Assembly: GCA_021787395.1 (NCBI GenBank) | Contig: JAJYLZ010000029.1 | Span: forward strand, 1 to 43,297 | Source: Chloroflexota bacterium | Lineage (GTDB): Bacteria; Chloroflexota; Limnocylindria; Limnocylindrales; CSP1-4 | DNA: 43,297 nucleotides | Reading direction: 5' to 3' | Part shown: piece by piece, positions 15,774 to 24,972 of the stretch | Position numbering within the stretch: position 1 is the first letter of the stretch | How the letters are laid out: every line of letters begins with the position of its first letter | The notes under the pieces: generated by a model | Seen by the model: only the letters and a program-made list of their open reading frames with translations | Databases searched by the model: none | What the model was told of the DNA's origin: nothing | Program-made: the position numbers and the translations under genes

Positions 15774-17378
15774 CTACGCGACCTCGACCGCCTCGCCGCG
15801 CAGCCCGGCCAGCGCCATCAGGTCCAGCGTCGCGGCGTCCAGCCCGGGCGTCGGCCGCCGCAGCAGGTAGCCCTGGCCGCTCTGGAAGCCGAGCGCCATG
15901 ACCTCGTGGAGCTGGTCGGGCGTCTCGACGCCCTCCGCCACCACGGACTGCCCGCTCCGCCGGGCGAGGTCGCGCAGGGCGTGGAGCACGGCGTCCGCCG
16001 CCCCGTTCGCGGCGCCGGCCTGGACCAGCGACAGGTCGATCTTCATGATGTCGAAGGTCAGCTCGGACAGCAGGCGGAGGCCTGCATTGCCGGCCCCGAC
16101 GTCGTCGGCCGCCGTCCGCACGCCGTGGCGGCGCAGCGCGCCGAGGGCCGTCCGCACCCGCGTCATGTCCTCGATCGCCTCGCGCTCGGTCAGCTCCACG
16201 ACCAGGCGCGTGGGGTCGATCCCGTGGCGCCGCGCCATCGCGAGCAGCTCGAACGGGCTGAACGCCTCGGTCTCGAGTGAGCGCGGCGAGAGGTTGACCG
16301 AGAGGTACAGGCGGTCGTCGAGCCGCCGGGCGCCGGCGAGCACGGTCTCGAGGCTCGCGTAGTCGAGCTCCACCGTCCGGCCCGTGGACTCGGCCGCCAC
16401 GAACAGCTGGCTGGGGTTCGAGAAGCCCGAGTCCGGCAGCGGGCGGACTAGGCCCTCATAGCCCATGACCTCGCCCGTGCGCAGGTTGTAGATGGGCTGG
16501 TAGACGGGGGTCAGGAGGCGGCTGGACGCCACCCGCCCGACCGCCGCGGCCAGCTCGTCGCGGGTCCGCTGGTCCTCGGCGATGCCGTGGCGCGCCGGGT
16601 CGAACACCTGGACGTCGGTGCGGCCGTGGCGCTTGCCCCAGTACATGGCCGCGTCGGCCTGGTGGAGCAGCATCTGGCGGTCGGTCGCCGGCGACGGGAA
16701 GGCGGACACGCCGATCGTCACCGAGAAGGGGCCGCTCCGGGCCGTGCCCGCAGATCCGTCGAGCGCCGACGCCAGGATCCGCCGCCCGGTCAGGAGCCCC
16801 TGATCCGCGTCGCAGTCCGCCAGCAGGACCGCGAACTCGTCGCCACCCACCCGGAAGCCCCGGTCCGCGCGACGCATGTTGGCGGTGATGATCCGCGCGG
16901 CCGTCCGCAGGAGCTCATCGCCCGCGACGTGCCCCTTGAGGTCGTTGGTCTTCTTGAGGTCGTCCACGTCGAGGAACAGCAGGGCGAAGGTCCGGCCCGT
17001 CTCGCGGGCCTGGCTCACGAAGGCGGTGAGCTCCTCCTGGAACGCCCGGTGGTTGCCCATGCCGGTCAGGCCGTCGCGGAGCGCGTCGAGCCGCGCCTGG
17101 TCGAACGCCTGCCGCAGCCCGTGGCGCTCCTGGTCCAGCTGGTCCACGAGCGAGCGCACCTTCCACAGGCCGAGCGTGCCGAAGGCGATGATCAGGGCGT
17201 TGGTGGCGACGCTGACCACCAGCGTCATGACCGCCTCGCCGCCCATGCGTGCGGCGAACACCGAGGTCAGCAGCACCCAAGGCGCGCTGAGGGCGATGAA
17301 CCAGCGCGCCACGGTCTGGCGCACGACGCGAGCGGTCTTGGTGGCCTTGTCGGCCCGAGCCGGTCTGGACTTCCCCAC
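15774..17378 (-). CDS. GGDEF-EAL c-di-GMP turnover protein with two N-terminal membrane helices
   Basis: This 534-residue protein has helices at about residues 20-65 (WFIALSAPWVLLTSVFAA; VMTLVVSVATNALIIAFGTL), then a short coiled coil. The diguanylate cyclase domain has VGGDEF at 177-182 and an intact inhibitory I-site RRAD five residues before it. The EAL domain shows YEGLV (E308; EGL variant), VNLSPRSL, ELTER, DDVGAG, KIDLSLV and VVAEGVET. The key metal-binding residues therefore appear present and both activities are possible. The start is GTG 17378, with GAGGCG upstream; the longer antisense-like reading is rejected. It ends facing the glutamine-synthetase-like gene. It may set the c-di-GMP level in a genome rich in pilus genes, but nothing shows a direct link. 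Confidence 0.9.
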   Translation of the reverse strand: MGKSRPARADKATKTARVVRQTVARWFIALSAPWVLLTSVFAARMGGEAVMTLVVSVATNALIIAFGTLGLWKVRSLVDQLDQERHGLRQAFDQARLDALRDGLTGMGNHRAFQEELTAFVSQARETGRTFALLFLDVDDLKKTNDLKGHVAGDELLRTAARIITANMRRADRGFRVGGDEFAVLLADCDADQGLLTGRRILASALDGSAGTARSGPFSVTIGVSAFPSPATDRQMLLHQADAAMYWGKRHGRTDVQVFDPARHGIAEDQRTRDELAAAVGRVASSRLLTPVYQPIYNLRTGEVMGYEGLVRPLPDSGFSNPSQLFVAAESTGRTVELDYASLETVLAGARRLDDRLYLSVNLSPRSLETEAFSPFELLAMARRHGIDPTRLVVELTEREAIEDMTRVRTALGALRRHGVRTAADDVGAGNAGLRLLSELTFDIMKIDLSLVQAGAANGAADAVLHALRDLARRSGQSVVAEGVETPDQLHEVMALGFQSGQGYLLRRPTPGLDAATLDLMALAGLRGEAVEVA

Positions 17379-17603
17379 GTGGCGATTCGCCTCGCGTGTG
17401 ACGGTGGGATGCAGTCGGTGTTGTACGCCTGCACCATCCGGGGCGGACTCACCCGAAAGTCCGGCCGGGTCGTGGGACCGGCGCCTCTCCGCGGGCCCGC
17501 CGCGGCGGCGTGCCCGCGTCAAGTCGATTCGCCGCGCCGCTTCGCGGGCTTGGCGATTACCCTTGCGCCAATCACCACCGACGCACCCCGAAGCGGAGCC
17601 ACG

Positions 17604-18371
17604 ATGCGACTCGAAGGCAAGGTCACCATCATCACCGGCGGCGGCAGCGGCATGGGCAAGACGGCCGCCGAGCTGTTCGCCAGGGAGGGCGCCCGGGTCG
17701 TCGTGTCCGACGTCTCCGAGGCGGCCGGCGAGGGCGTCGTCAGCGCGGTCAGGGCTGCCGGCGGCGACGCGACGTTCGTCCGGGCCGACGTCTCCAACGA
17801 GGACGACGCCCGCGCGATGGTCCGGCACGCCGTGGCCACCTACGGCCGGGTGGACGCCCTCTACAACAACGCCGGCATCATGCCCGAGGCGGACCACTCG
17901 GTGATCGACACCGACGTGGCCACCTGGGACAAGGTCATGGCGGTCAACGTCCGGGGTGTGTTCCTGGGCTGCAAGTACGCGATCCCCCAGATGCTCGAGC
18001 AGGGCAGCGGGTCGATCATCAACATCGCCTCGTTCGTCGCGATCCTCGGCTGCTCGGTCCCGCAGGACGCCTACACCGCGTCCAAGGGCGCCGTGCTCGC
18101 GCTCACGCGCAGCCTGGCCGTCCAGTTCGCGGGCCGCGGCGTGCGCTCCAACGCGATCAGCCCGGGGCCGATCGAGACGCCGCTGCTGATGGACTGGCTG
18201 CTCAAGGACGAGGCCGCCAAGGCGCTTCGGCTCAACCGCAACCCCACCGGCCGCTTCGGCAAGCCCGAGGAGATCGTCAACGTGGGGATCTACCTCGCCT
18301 CGGACGAGTCCCGCTGGACCAACGGCGCGAACTTCGTCATCGACGGGGGCATCACGGTCAACTACTTCTAG
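17604..18371 (+). CDS. SDR-family NAD(P)-dependent oxidoreductase
   Basis: This 255-residue classical SDR has TGGGSGMG at residues 12-19, NNAG, IASF followed by DAYTASKGA (Tyr/Lys), ISPGPIETPL and the C-terminal DGGITVNYF. VSDVSE after beta-2 suggests NAD(H). ATG 17604 has GCGGAG upstream. It is a paralogue-level relative of the SDR at 13480 (same fold and length, but different substrate-loop residues). Divergent from the GGDEF-EAL gene and 66 bp before the polyphosphate glucokinase gene, with which it may be co-transcribed. Substrate unknown. Confidence 0.9.
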   Translation: MRLEGKVTIITGGGSGMGKTAAELFAREGARVVVSDVSEAAGEGVVSAVRAAGGDATFVRADVSNEDDARAMVRHAVATYGRVDALYNNAGIMPEADHSVIDTDVATWDKVMAVNVRGVFLGCKYAIPQMLEQGSGSIINIASFVAILGCSVPQDAYTASKGAVLALTRSLAVQFAGRGVRSNAISPGPIETPLLMDWLLKDEAAKALRLNRNPTGRFGKPEEIVNVGIYLASDESRWTNGANFVIDGGITVNYF

Positions 18372-18437
18372 CCGGCACGACGGCGGGCCCGGCGGCACCG
18401 GGCCTCCTCCGCTCGCCGCCACAACGGGAGATCGCCG

Positions 18438-19529
18438 ATGGAAAGCGAGACCCACGAGCCCGCGCCCGACGAGGCGCAGGCGCCCGAGCCCGAGCGACGA
18501 CCGGCCGAGGCGGAGCTCGAGGCGGCGGAGTCGGAGGCCGAGGCGGAGTCGACAGCGGAGGTGGCGGGGGCGGCGGGGGCGGGGGCCGACACAGCGGCGC
18601 CGCCGGTGGACAAGCCCGCGGAGGCGTTCGCGCCCGACGAGGCCGAGGCGGCCGAGGCGGCCGAGGCGGCCGAGGAGGAGGTCGAGGCGGAGCCCGATGA
18701 GGGGCTGGAGGAGGACAAGGCGGCGGCGCACGCCGGCCCCGCACGCTCCCTCGACGGCCGGCGCGTCGCCATCGGCGTGGACATCGGCGGCAGCGGCATC
18801 AAGGCGGCAGCCGTGGACCTCGACACGGGCGAGCTCGTGAGCCAGCGCCACCGGGTGCCCACGCCGCAGCCGTCGGCCCCGGCGGCCGTCATGGCGTCCA
18901 TCGCCCGGCTGATCAAGCGGATCGGCGCCGAGGTCCAGCTCGGGCCCGACACGGCGGTCGGCGTCGGCTTCCCCGGCGTCATCACCGGCGGCGTGACCCG
19001 GACCGCGGCCAACGTGGACCCCGGCTGGCTGGACTTCGACGCCGATGCGGCCATGCAGCGCGTCCTCCGCCGCCCGGTCCACCTCATCAACGACGCGGAC
19101 GCCGCGGGCGTCGCGGAGATGCGCTTCGGCGCCGGGGTCGGCCGCCTGGGCACCGTGTTCCTGATCACGCTCGGCACCGGCACGGGCTCGGCGCTGTTCT
19201 ACAACGGGACGCTGGTGCCGAACCTCGAGCTGGGCCACATGGAGATCCGCGGGCGCGACGCCGAGAAGCGCTCGGCCGCCGCCGCGCGCATCCGGCGGGG
19301 CATCTCGTGGAAGGCCTGGGCCGCCGACCTCGACGAGCACCTGCTGGCCATCGAGCGGCTGTTCTGGCCCCAGCTGTTCATCATCGGCGGCGGCGTGTCC
19401 AAGCGCTCCGAGAAGTTCATCCCGCGGCTGACGGTCCGGGCGGAGGTGATCCCCGCCCGGCTCCTCAACGACGCCGGGATCGTGGGCGCCGCGATGGCCG
19501 CCGACGAGCGGGAGCGCTCCGCCGGCTGA
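18438..19529 (+). CDS. ppgK: Polyphosphate glucokinase (ROK family) with a long acidic N-terminal extension
   Basis: This 363-residue protein has its catalytic part from about residue 112 to the end, which follows mycobacterial PPGK closely: [113 protein letters not shown]. The enzyme phosphorylates glucose to glucose-6-phosphate using polyphosphate (and often ATP). Residues 1-110 are nearly all E, A, P and D, presumably disordered; known PPGKs lack this. ATG 18438 has GGGAG 7 nt upstream and the frame is continuous, so the extension looks genuine. It follows an SDR at 66 bp. Confidence 0.93.
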   Translation: MESETHEPAPDEAQAPEPERRPAEAELEAAESEAEAESTAEVAGAAGAGADTAAPPVDKPAEAFAPDEAEAAEAAEAAEEEVEAEPDEGLEEDKAAAHAGPARSLDGRRVAIGVDIGGSGIKAAAVDLDTGELVSQRHRVPTPQPSAPAAVMASIARLIKRIGAEVQLGPDTAVGVGFPGVITGGVTRTAANVDPGWLDFDADAAMQRVLRRPVHLINDADAAGVAEMRFGAGVGRLGTVFLITLGTGTGSALFYNGTLVPNLELGHMEIRGRDAEKRSAAAARIRRGISWKAWAADLDEHLLAIERLFWPQLFIIGGGVSKRSEKFIPRLTVRAEVIPARLLNDAGIVGAAMAADERERSAG

Positions 19530-19597
19530 CGCGTCGCGCGGCTGGCGACGCCGCGCCATGGGCCGCACGGACGGGGTCGCAGGCGCGCTCCGGACCG

Positions 19598-19603
19598 GAT
19601 AAT
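19598..19603 (+). promoter_or_regulatory. -10 element GATAAT of the antiporter gene
   Basis: GATAAT lies 17 nt before ATG 19621, with GAGG between, so this transcript has a short leader. The -35 is not recognisable. Confidence 0.4.
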
Positions 19604-19620
19604 GGGTCGAGGTTCATGCG

Positions 19621-21417
19621 ATGCCCGACCTGATCCCCGGCCTGTCGCCCGAGCTGCGGTTCATCCTGGGGCTCGGCGTGGCCGTCGCGGCCGCGCTCGC
19701 CGGCGGCGCCGTGGCGGTCCGGCTCCGGCAGCCCCCGCTCGTCGGCTATCTGGCGGCTGGGGTGGCCTTGGGCCCGCTGAGCGGCATGGTCGCCGGCGAC
19801 GCGGCCCACATCGGCGAGCTGGCCCAGCTGGGCGTCGTCCTGCTGCTGTTCGCGCTGGGCGTCGAGTTCCCCCTGCGCGAGCTCGCCCGCACCCGGCGGG
19901 TCGTCCTGCCCGGCACCCTGGCGCAGGTGCTGGTCACCGGCGCAGCGGGCGCGGCCGTGTCGGCGGCCCTCGGGATGGGCGCGGCCGGGGCGGCGGTGGT
20001 GGGCGCCGCCGTCGCCATCAGCTCCACGCTCGTGGTGCTCAAGATCCTGGGCGAGCGGGGCGAGCTCGACAGCCTCCACGGGCGGACGGCGATCGGGTGG
20101 ATGGTGGTGCAGGACCTCGTCACCGTCGTGCTCATCGCCGTGCTCGACCCGCTGGCCGGCACGGACGGGGTCGCCCCGGTCGTGCTCGCGGTCGTGCGCA
20201 CCACCGCGTTCCTCGCGTTCGCGTACCTCCTGGGGGCGCGGCTGCTCCCCTGGCTGCTCCAGGCGGTCGCCCGGCTGCGCTCGCCCGAGCTGTTCCTGCT
20301 CACCGTGTTCGCGACCGCGCTGCTCGCCGCGTTCGTGTCAAGCGCCGTGTTCGGCCTGTCGCTCGCGCTGGGCGCCTTCATCGCGGGGATCATCGTCGCC
20401 GAGTCCGACCTCGCGCACCAGGCGGCCAGCGAGATCATCCCGTTCCGGGACCTGTTCGCCGTGCTGTTCTTCGTGTCGGTGGGCATGCTGCTCGACCCGG
20501 CCGCGATCGTCGCCGACTGGCCGGCGCTGCTCGCGCTGCTCGCGGTCGCGACCGTGTTCAAGTCGGTCGTGGGGGCGGGGCTCGCGCGGCTGCTCGGGCT
20601 CCCCCGGCGGAGCGCGATCCTGCTCGGCGCGAGCATCGGCCAGGCGGGCGAGTTCAGCTTCCTGCTCGTCGAGCGCGCCCTCTCGCTCGGCCTGCTCGAC
20701 GAGCGCGCCTACAACCTCGTGCTCGCCACCGCGGTCGCGAGCATCGTCATCTCGCCCGCGCTGACCCGCGGGGCCGATCGCCTGGTGCGGGCCCTGGAGC
20801 GGCGGGAGCCGCTCCTCGAGCCGCCTCAGCCCGGGCTGCCGCCGGTGACGCGCGGCGAGCTGGCCATGGCGGGCGGCGACGAGTCGGCCCGCCTCTCGAT
20901 CGTCGTCCTGGGCGCCGGCCGCGTTGGTCGGGTGGTCATCCGGGCCGTGCGCGCCCGCGGCTTCCGGTGCGTCGTGGTGGACCGCGACCAGGGCGCGCTC
21001 GACGCGGCCGCGGGCCAGGGCGCGGCGACGCTCTACGGCGACGCCGCCAGCCCCGCCATCCTGCGCCGGGCCGGGCTCGACCGCGCCCGCCTGCTGGTCG
21101 TCGCGATCGGGGATCCGCTCGCGTCGCGGCTGGCGGTGGAGCGCGCCCGCGCGATCAACCCGCGCCTCCCGATCGTGGCCCGGGCGCGCGGCCAGACCGA
21201 GATCCGGTCACTCCGCGAGCTCGGCGTCACGCGCCTCGCCGACCCCGACGTCGAGGCGGCGCTCGAGCTCGCCCGGGCGGCCCTGGCCCGCATGGGCGTG
21301 TCGGGCCCGGAGCAGTCCGCCGTCACCGTCAGCCTGCGCCGCCGGGCGTACGGGGACGTAGCCGACGCCGCGCCCCGCGAGCCGCGTGAGGCCGCGCCCG
21401 ACGCCCCCGGCGGCTAG
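19621..21417 (+). CDS. CPA2-family monovalent cation:proton antiporter with C-terminal TrkA-N (RCK) domain
   Basis: This 598-residue membrane protein has about 12-13 helices in residues 1-400, with family motifs [47 protein letters not shown] and [20 protein letters not shown] cytosolic NAD-binding RCK/TrkA-N domain follows (GAGRVG at 431-436, then VVDRD and GDAASPAIL). KefB/KefC/RosB-type proteins exchange K+ or Na+ for H+ in pH or detoxification responses, gated by nucleotide binding. ATG 19621 is preferred; an out-of-frame ATG lies 5 nt upstream. A GATAAT box precedes it. Which cation is moved cannot be told. Confidence 0.92.
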   Translation: MPDLIPGLSPELRFILGLGVAVAAALAGGAVAVRLRQPPLVGYLAAGVALGPLSGMVAGDAAHIGELAQLGVVLLLFALGVEFPLRELARTRRVVLPGTLAQVLVTGAAGAAVSAALGMGAAGAAVVGAAVAISSTLVVLKILGERGELDSLHGRTAIGWMVVQDLVTVVLIAVLDPLAGTDGVAPVVLAVVRTTAFLAFAYLLGARLLPWLLQAVARLRSPELFLLTVFATALLAAFVSSAVFGLSLALGAFIAGIIVAESDLAHQAASEIIPFRDLFAVLFFVSVGMLLDPAAIVADWPALLALLAVATVFKSVVGAGLARLLGLPRRSAILLGASIGQAGEFSFLLVERALSLGLLDERAYNLVLATAVASIVISPALTRGADRLVRALERREPLLEPPQPGLPPVTRGELAMAGGDESARLSIVVLGAGRVGRVVIRAVRARGFRCVVVDRDQGALDAAAGQGAATLYGDAASPAILRRAGLDRARLLVVAIGDPLASRLAVERARAINPRLPIVARARGQTEIRSLRELGVTRLADPDVEAALELARAALARMGVSGPEQSAVTVSLRRRAYGDVADAAPREPREAAPDAPGG

Positions 21418-21487
21418 GGTCCCGCTCGACGGCGACCCCTTGGCTCCGCGCCGCGCGCAGCGGTCGGCCGACCCCAGTGCCGGGGCA

Positions 21488-21493
21488 TAGAAT
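21488..21493 (+). promoter_or_regulatory. -10 element TAGAAT upstream of the aldehyde dehydrogenase
   Basis: TAGAAT lies about 75 nt before ATG 21569, in the gap after the antiporter stop. It implies a separate promoter and a leader of about 70 nt. No good -35 was found. Confidence 0.35.
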
Positions 21494-21568
21494 CGGGGCC
21501 TTGACCCCGCACTGCGCCCGCCCGGTTGCGGCGATTCTGCCCCGGCGGCCCGAGGAGACTGCACACCC

Positions 21569-23011
<1,443 letters not shown>

Positions 23012-23493
23012 CGCGTGGGGCCGGGCGGCGGGCACGGCGCGACGCGGCGGGCGGCGGTTTCGGTCCGCTGACGTCCCCCGACCGCCCGCGGCTCGAACCC
23101 GCTGCTCGGCCCGCCGGCCGAGTTTCTCGCATAAGGCCGCGGGGCGGCCCTCAGTCGCCCGCTTTCCGCCAGATGCTCGTCGTTTGGACATCCCGCATGG
23201 CGCGGCCGCTCGTTTTCCGCCAGATGCCCATGCCGCGGCCCTTGTCCAGGAACTTCCCGGATACGGGCCGCCGTGCGGCCGGATGGCGATTCTTCGGCTT
23301 GCGCTCGTGCGTGGCGGCGCAGCACCTGTGGGTCCTCGGCGGCCGGAACCGCGCATAACGCTCCCACGGTGGTCATCTGCAAGAACCCCGGGGGGCCCAG
23401 GCCGCCGGTCCTGCGCCGGCTTCACGTACCCCCGCCGCGCGCCCCGGCCGCGCGCCCACTCGGCCGCGCAACCCGCAGAGCGTAGCCAGCCGC
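23012..23493. other. Repeat-bearing intergenic region
   Basis: This 482-bp space lies between the convergent aldehyde dehydrogenase and Nudix genes. It has two copies of TTTCCGCCAGATGC (near 23163 and 23215), GGATACGGGCCGCC at 23259-23272, and GTTTCTCGCATAAGG near 23122. These words also occur in the 11.1-11.4 kb gap. No gene was seen. Confidence 0.5.
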
Positions 23494-24156
23494 CTACAGC
23501 CGGTTGCGCCCCCGGAAGGACGCGGGCACCTCCACCTCGGGGTGCCGCCGCGTCACCCAGTCGCGGATCGCCCAGTACGAGGTCGTGAACGCGATCTCGG
23601 TCCACGGGATGTCGGCGGGCCGGAACGGCGCGATCTCGAGCGACTCCGCGCACGGCTTGGCCTCTCCGCCCACCACCTCCGCCTCGAACGCCAGCGTGAC
23701 CACGGCCGCCTCGAGTCGCGAGTAGAGCCCGATCAGCTCGCCGGGCCGGACGAGGTAGCCCGTCTCCTCGAGCGTCTCGCGGACGGCCGCCTCGCTGACC
23801 GTCTCGTCCACTTCAAGGAAGCCGCCCGGCTGCGCCCACGAGCCATAGCCGGGCTCGATGCCGCGGCGGATCAGGATCAGGTTGCCGTCCGCGTCCACGG
23901 GCAGCGTGGTGACGACCATGCGCGGGTTGATGTAGGCGACCTGCCCGCAGTCGGGGCAGGCCAGCCGCTCCCGGTTCTCGTCGGGCGGGACGGTCCGCAC
24001 GAGCTCAGTGCCGCAGCGCGAGCAGAAGTTGAGCATGGCGTCCAGCCAGTGGGGCGCCCCGCCGCCCGACGCGATGTCGGTGGAGCGGCCGTCGAGCCCG
24101 CGGCCGATCACGGCCATGCTCCGGCGCTCGTCGTCGCTGAGGATCCGCTCGCTCAC
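23494..24156 (-). CDS. Nudix hydrolase with N-terminal zinc ribbon
   Basis: This 220-residue protein has a leader of about 40 residues, then a four-cysteine zinc ribbon (FCSRCGTEL...ACPDCGQVAY, about 44-71). The Nudix domain follows with box GFLEVDETVSEAAVRETLEETG, matching G-x5-E-x7-RE-x2-EE-x-G. The layout is that of NudC/ADP-ribose-pyrophosphatase-like Nudix enzymes, which cleave nucleoside diphosphate derivatives; the substrate is not determined. Start GTG 24156 overlaps the stop of a small upstream ORF (GTGA). An internal ATG directly before the ribbon (LNFCSRCG) is an alternative giving a more typical length of about 180 residues. Confidence 0.88.
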   Translation of the reverse strand: MSERILSDDERRSMAVIGRGLDGRSTDIASGGGAPHWLDAMLNFCSRCGTELVRTVPPDENRERLACPDCGQVAYINPRMVVTTLPVDADGNLILIRRGIEPGYGSWAQPGGFLEVDETVSEAAVRETLEETGYLVRPGELIGLYSRLEAAVVTLAFEAEVVGGEAKPCAESLEIAPFRPADIPWTEIAFTTSYWAIRDWVTRRHPEVEVPASFRGRNRL

Positions 24157-24377
24157 GGGGCCACCCCAGGGTCGGGCATGGCGACGAGCGCCAGGAGCTC
24201 GAGGACGACGGCCGGCACCGCCGGGAGGACGGCGTGCCCGTGGAGCAGCGCGGCGTCGGTGTCGGGCGCCGGGTGCGGCGGCCGGCTCGGCGGCGAAACG
24301 GGCGGTACCCCGTGCACCGCGACGGACTGGCAGTCCAGGCCGCGCATGCCGGGCCGCCAGCGCTCTTCGTCCATCAC
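24153..24377 (-). CDS. Small ORF overlapping the Nudix start, uncharacterised
   Basis: This 74-residue frame begins ATGATGGACGAAGAG and ends in TGA overlapping the Nudix GTG (4-nt GTGA overlap), as expected for a coupled pair. A TAGACT box lies 7 nt before the ATG. The sequence (MMDEERWRPGMRGLDCQS, later LLHGHAVLPAVPAVVLELLALV) is not recognised; the C-terminal half is hydrophobic. The coupling and promoter spacing argue for a real gene, while its Pro-rich composition is a warning. It could be a remnant of a larger gene. Confidence 0.4.
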   Translation of the reverse strand: MMDEERWRPGMRGLDCQSVAVHGVPPVSPPSRPPHPAPDTDAALLHGHAVLPAVPAVVLELLALVAMPDPGVAP

Positions 24378-24384
24378 GGCACCG

Positions 24385-24390
24385 AGTCTA
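24385..24390 (-). promoter_or_regulatory. -10 element TAGACT upstream of the small ORF/Nudix pair
   Basis: TAGACT on the minus strand ends 7 nt before ATG 24377, matching the spacing of the other start-proximal TANNNT boxes. Confidence 0.4.
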
Positions 24391-24480
24391 CGCGGGCCGG
24401 GCCATCGCCGGGCCGAACGGCCCGTTGCCGCCCTGCCCGGACCGCCCCAAGATCACCGGACGCAGCGGGGCGCACGATGC

Positions 24481-24522
24481 ACGGAGGACCGATGGCGCGG
24501 GACGGAGGACCGATGGCGCGGG
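24481..24522. repeat. Tandem 21-bp duplication of a ribosome-binding site and start codon
   Basis: The unit ACGGAGGACCGATGGCGCGG plus one G is repeated exactly at 24481-24501 and 24502-24522. Each copy has GGAGG 4 nt before an ATG, and the unit is in frame, so the protein start reads GGPMARDGGPMARD. Confidence 0.85.
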
Positions 24523-24821
24523 ACGCGAGGCTGCTGCGCGAGTTCCAGATCAGCCTGATCGCGGGCGGCGCGATGGTGGCGTACGGCCTGCTCGACATCG
24601 CGCTCGACGCGAGCGGCGTCTACCCGTGGACCAGGATGGGCCTCGCGGCGGCCGAGCTGGGCATCGCCGCCGCCGTCGCCGCCGTCGCGTTCGGCAACGC
24701 CCGGCGCGTGTGGCTGCAGCGCGACGACCGCGACCTTGGCGGCCTCACCTTCGCCGACGTCGTCCTCGTGGCCGGCTTCGTTGCGGTCGGCGGCGTGCTG
24801 CTGCTGGCGCTTCCCCGCTAG
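24492..24821 (+). CDS. Small three-helix membrane protein, uncharacterised
   Basis: From ATG 24492 this is 109 residues; ATG 24513 (102 residues) is equally well served by its own GGAGG. Helices are ISLIAGGAMVAYGLLDIAL, GLAAAELGIAAAVAAVAF and FADVVLVAGFVAVGGVLLLAL, with a charged loop RRVWLQRDDRDLGG between the second and third. No family is recognised. The initiation region is a tandem 21-bp duplication, so two starts may both work. It is divergent from the small ORF/Nudix pair and convergent with the TadG-like gene. Confidence 0.7.
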   Translation: MARDGGPMARDARLLREFQISLIAGGAMVAYGLLDIALDASGVYPWTRMGLAAAELGIAAAVAAVAFGNARRVWLQRDDRDLGGLTFADVVLVAGFVAVGGVLLLALPR

Positions 24822-24857
24822 CACGACGCAGCCGGCGCCGCGTCGGAGCCTCGCCTG

Positions 24858-24949
24858 CCGCGACGCCCGCTCGCGCCGCGACGCCCGGCTCGGCCGCGAC
24901 GCCCGGCTCGGCCGCGACGCCCGGCTCGCGCCGCGACGCCCGGCTCGCG
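24858..24949. repeat. Five tandem 18-19 bp repeats between convergent genes
   Basis: Units start at 24858, 24876, 24894, 24912 and 24931, with consensus CCGCGACGCCCGGCTCGS; the last two have one extra base. CGCGA and TCGCG at the ends of a unit can pair, giving a series of small hairpins. The array fills the space between two convergent stops (24821 and 24973) and may serve as a bidirectional terminator. Confidence 0.8.
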
Positions 24950-24972
24950 CGCCTGCCCGCGACTCGATCCAG

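Noticed and set aside
15774-19568. A 1264-codon minus frame including the GGDEF-EAL gene
   Set aside because: Everything upstream of GTG 17378 is antisense to the SDR and polyphosphate glucokinase genes and shows only R/G/D-rich shadow sequence.
24858-24949. CRISPR-like tandem repeats
   Set aside because: The units are directly adjacent, without unique spacers, and no cas genes are present.
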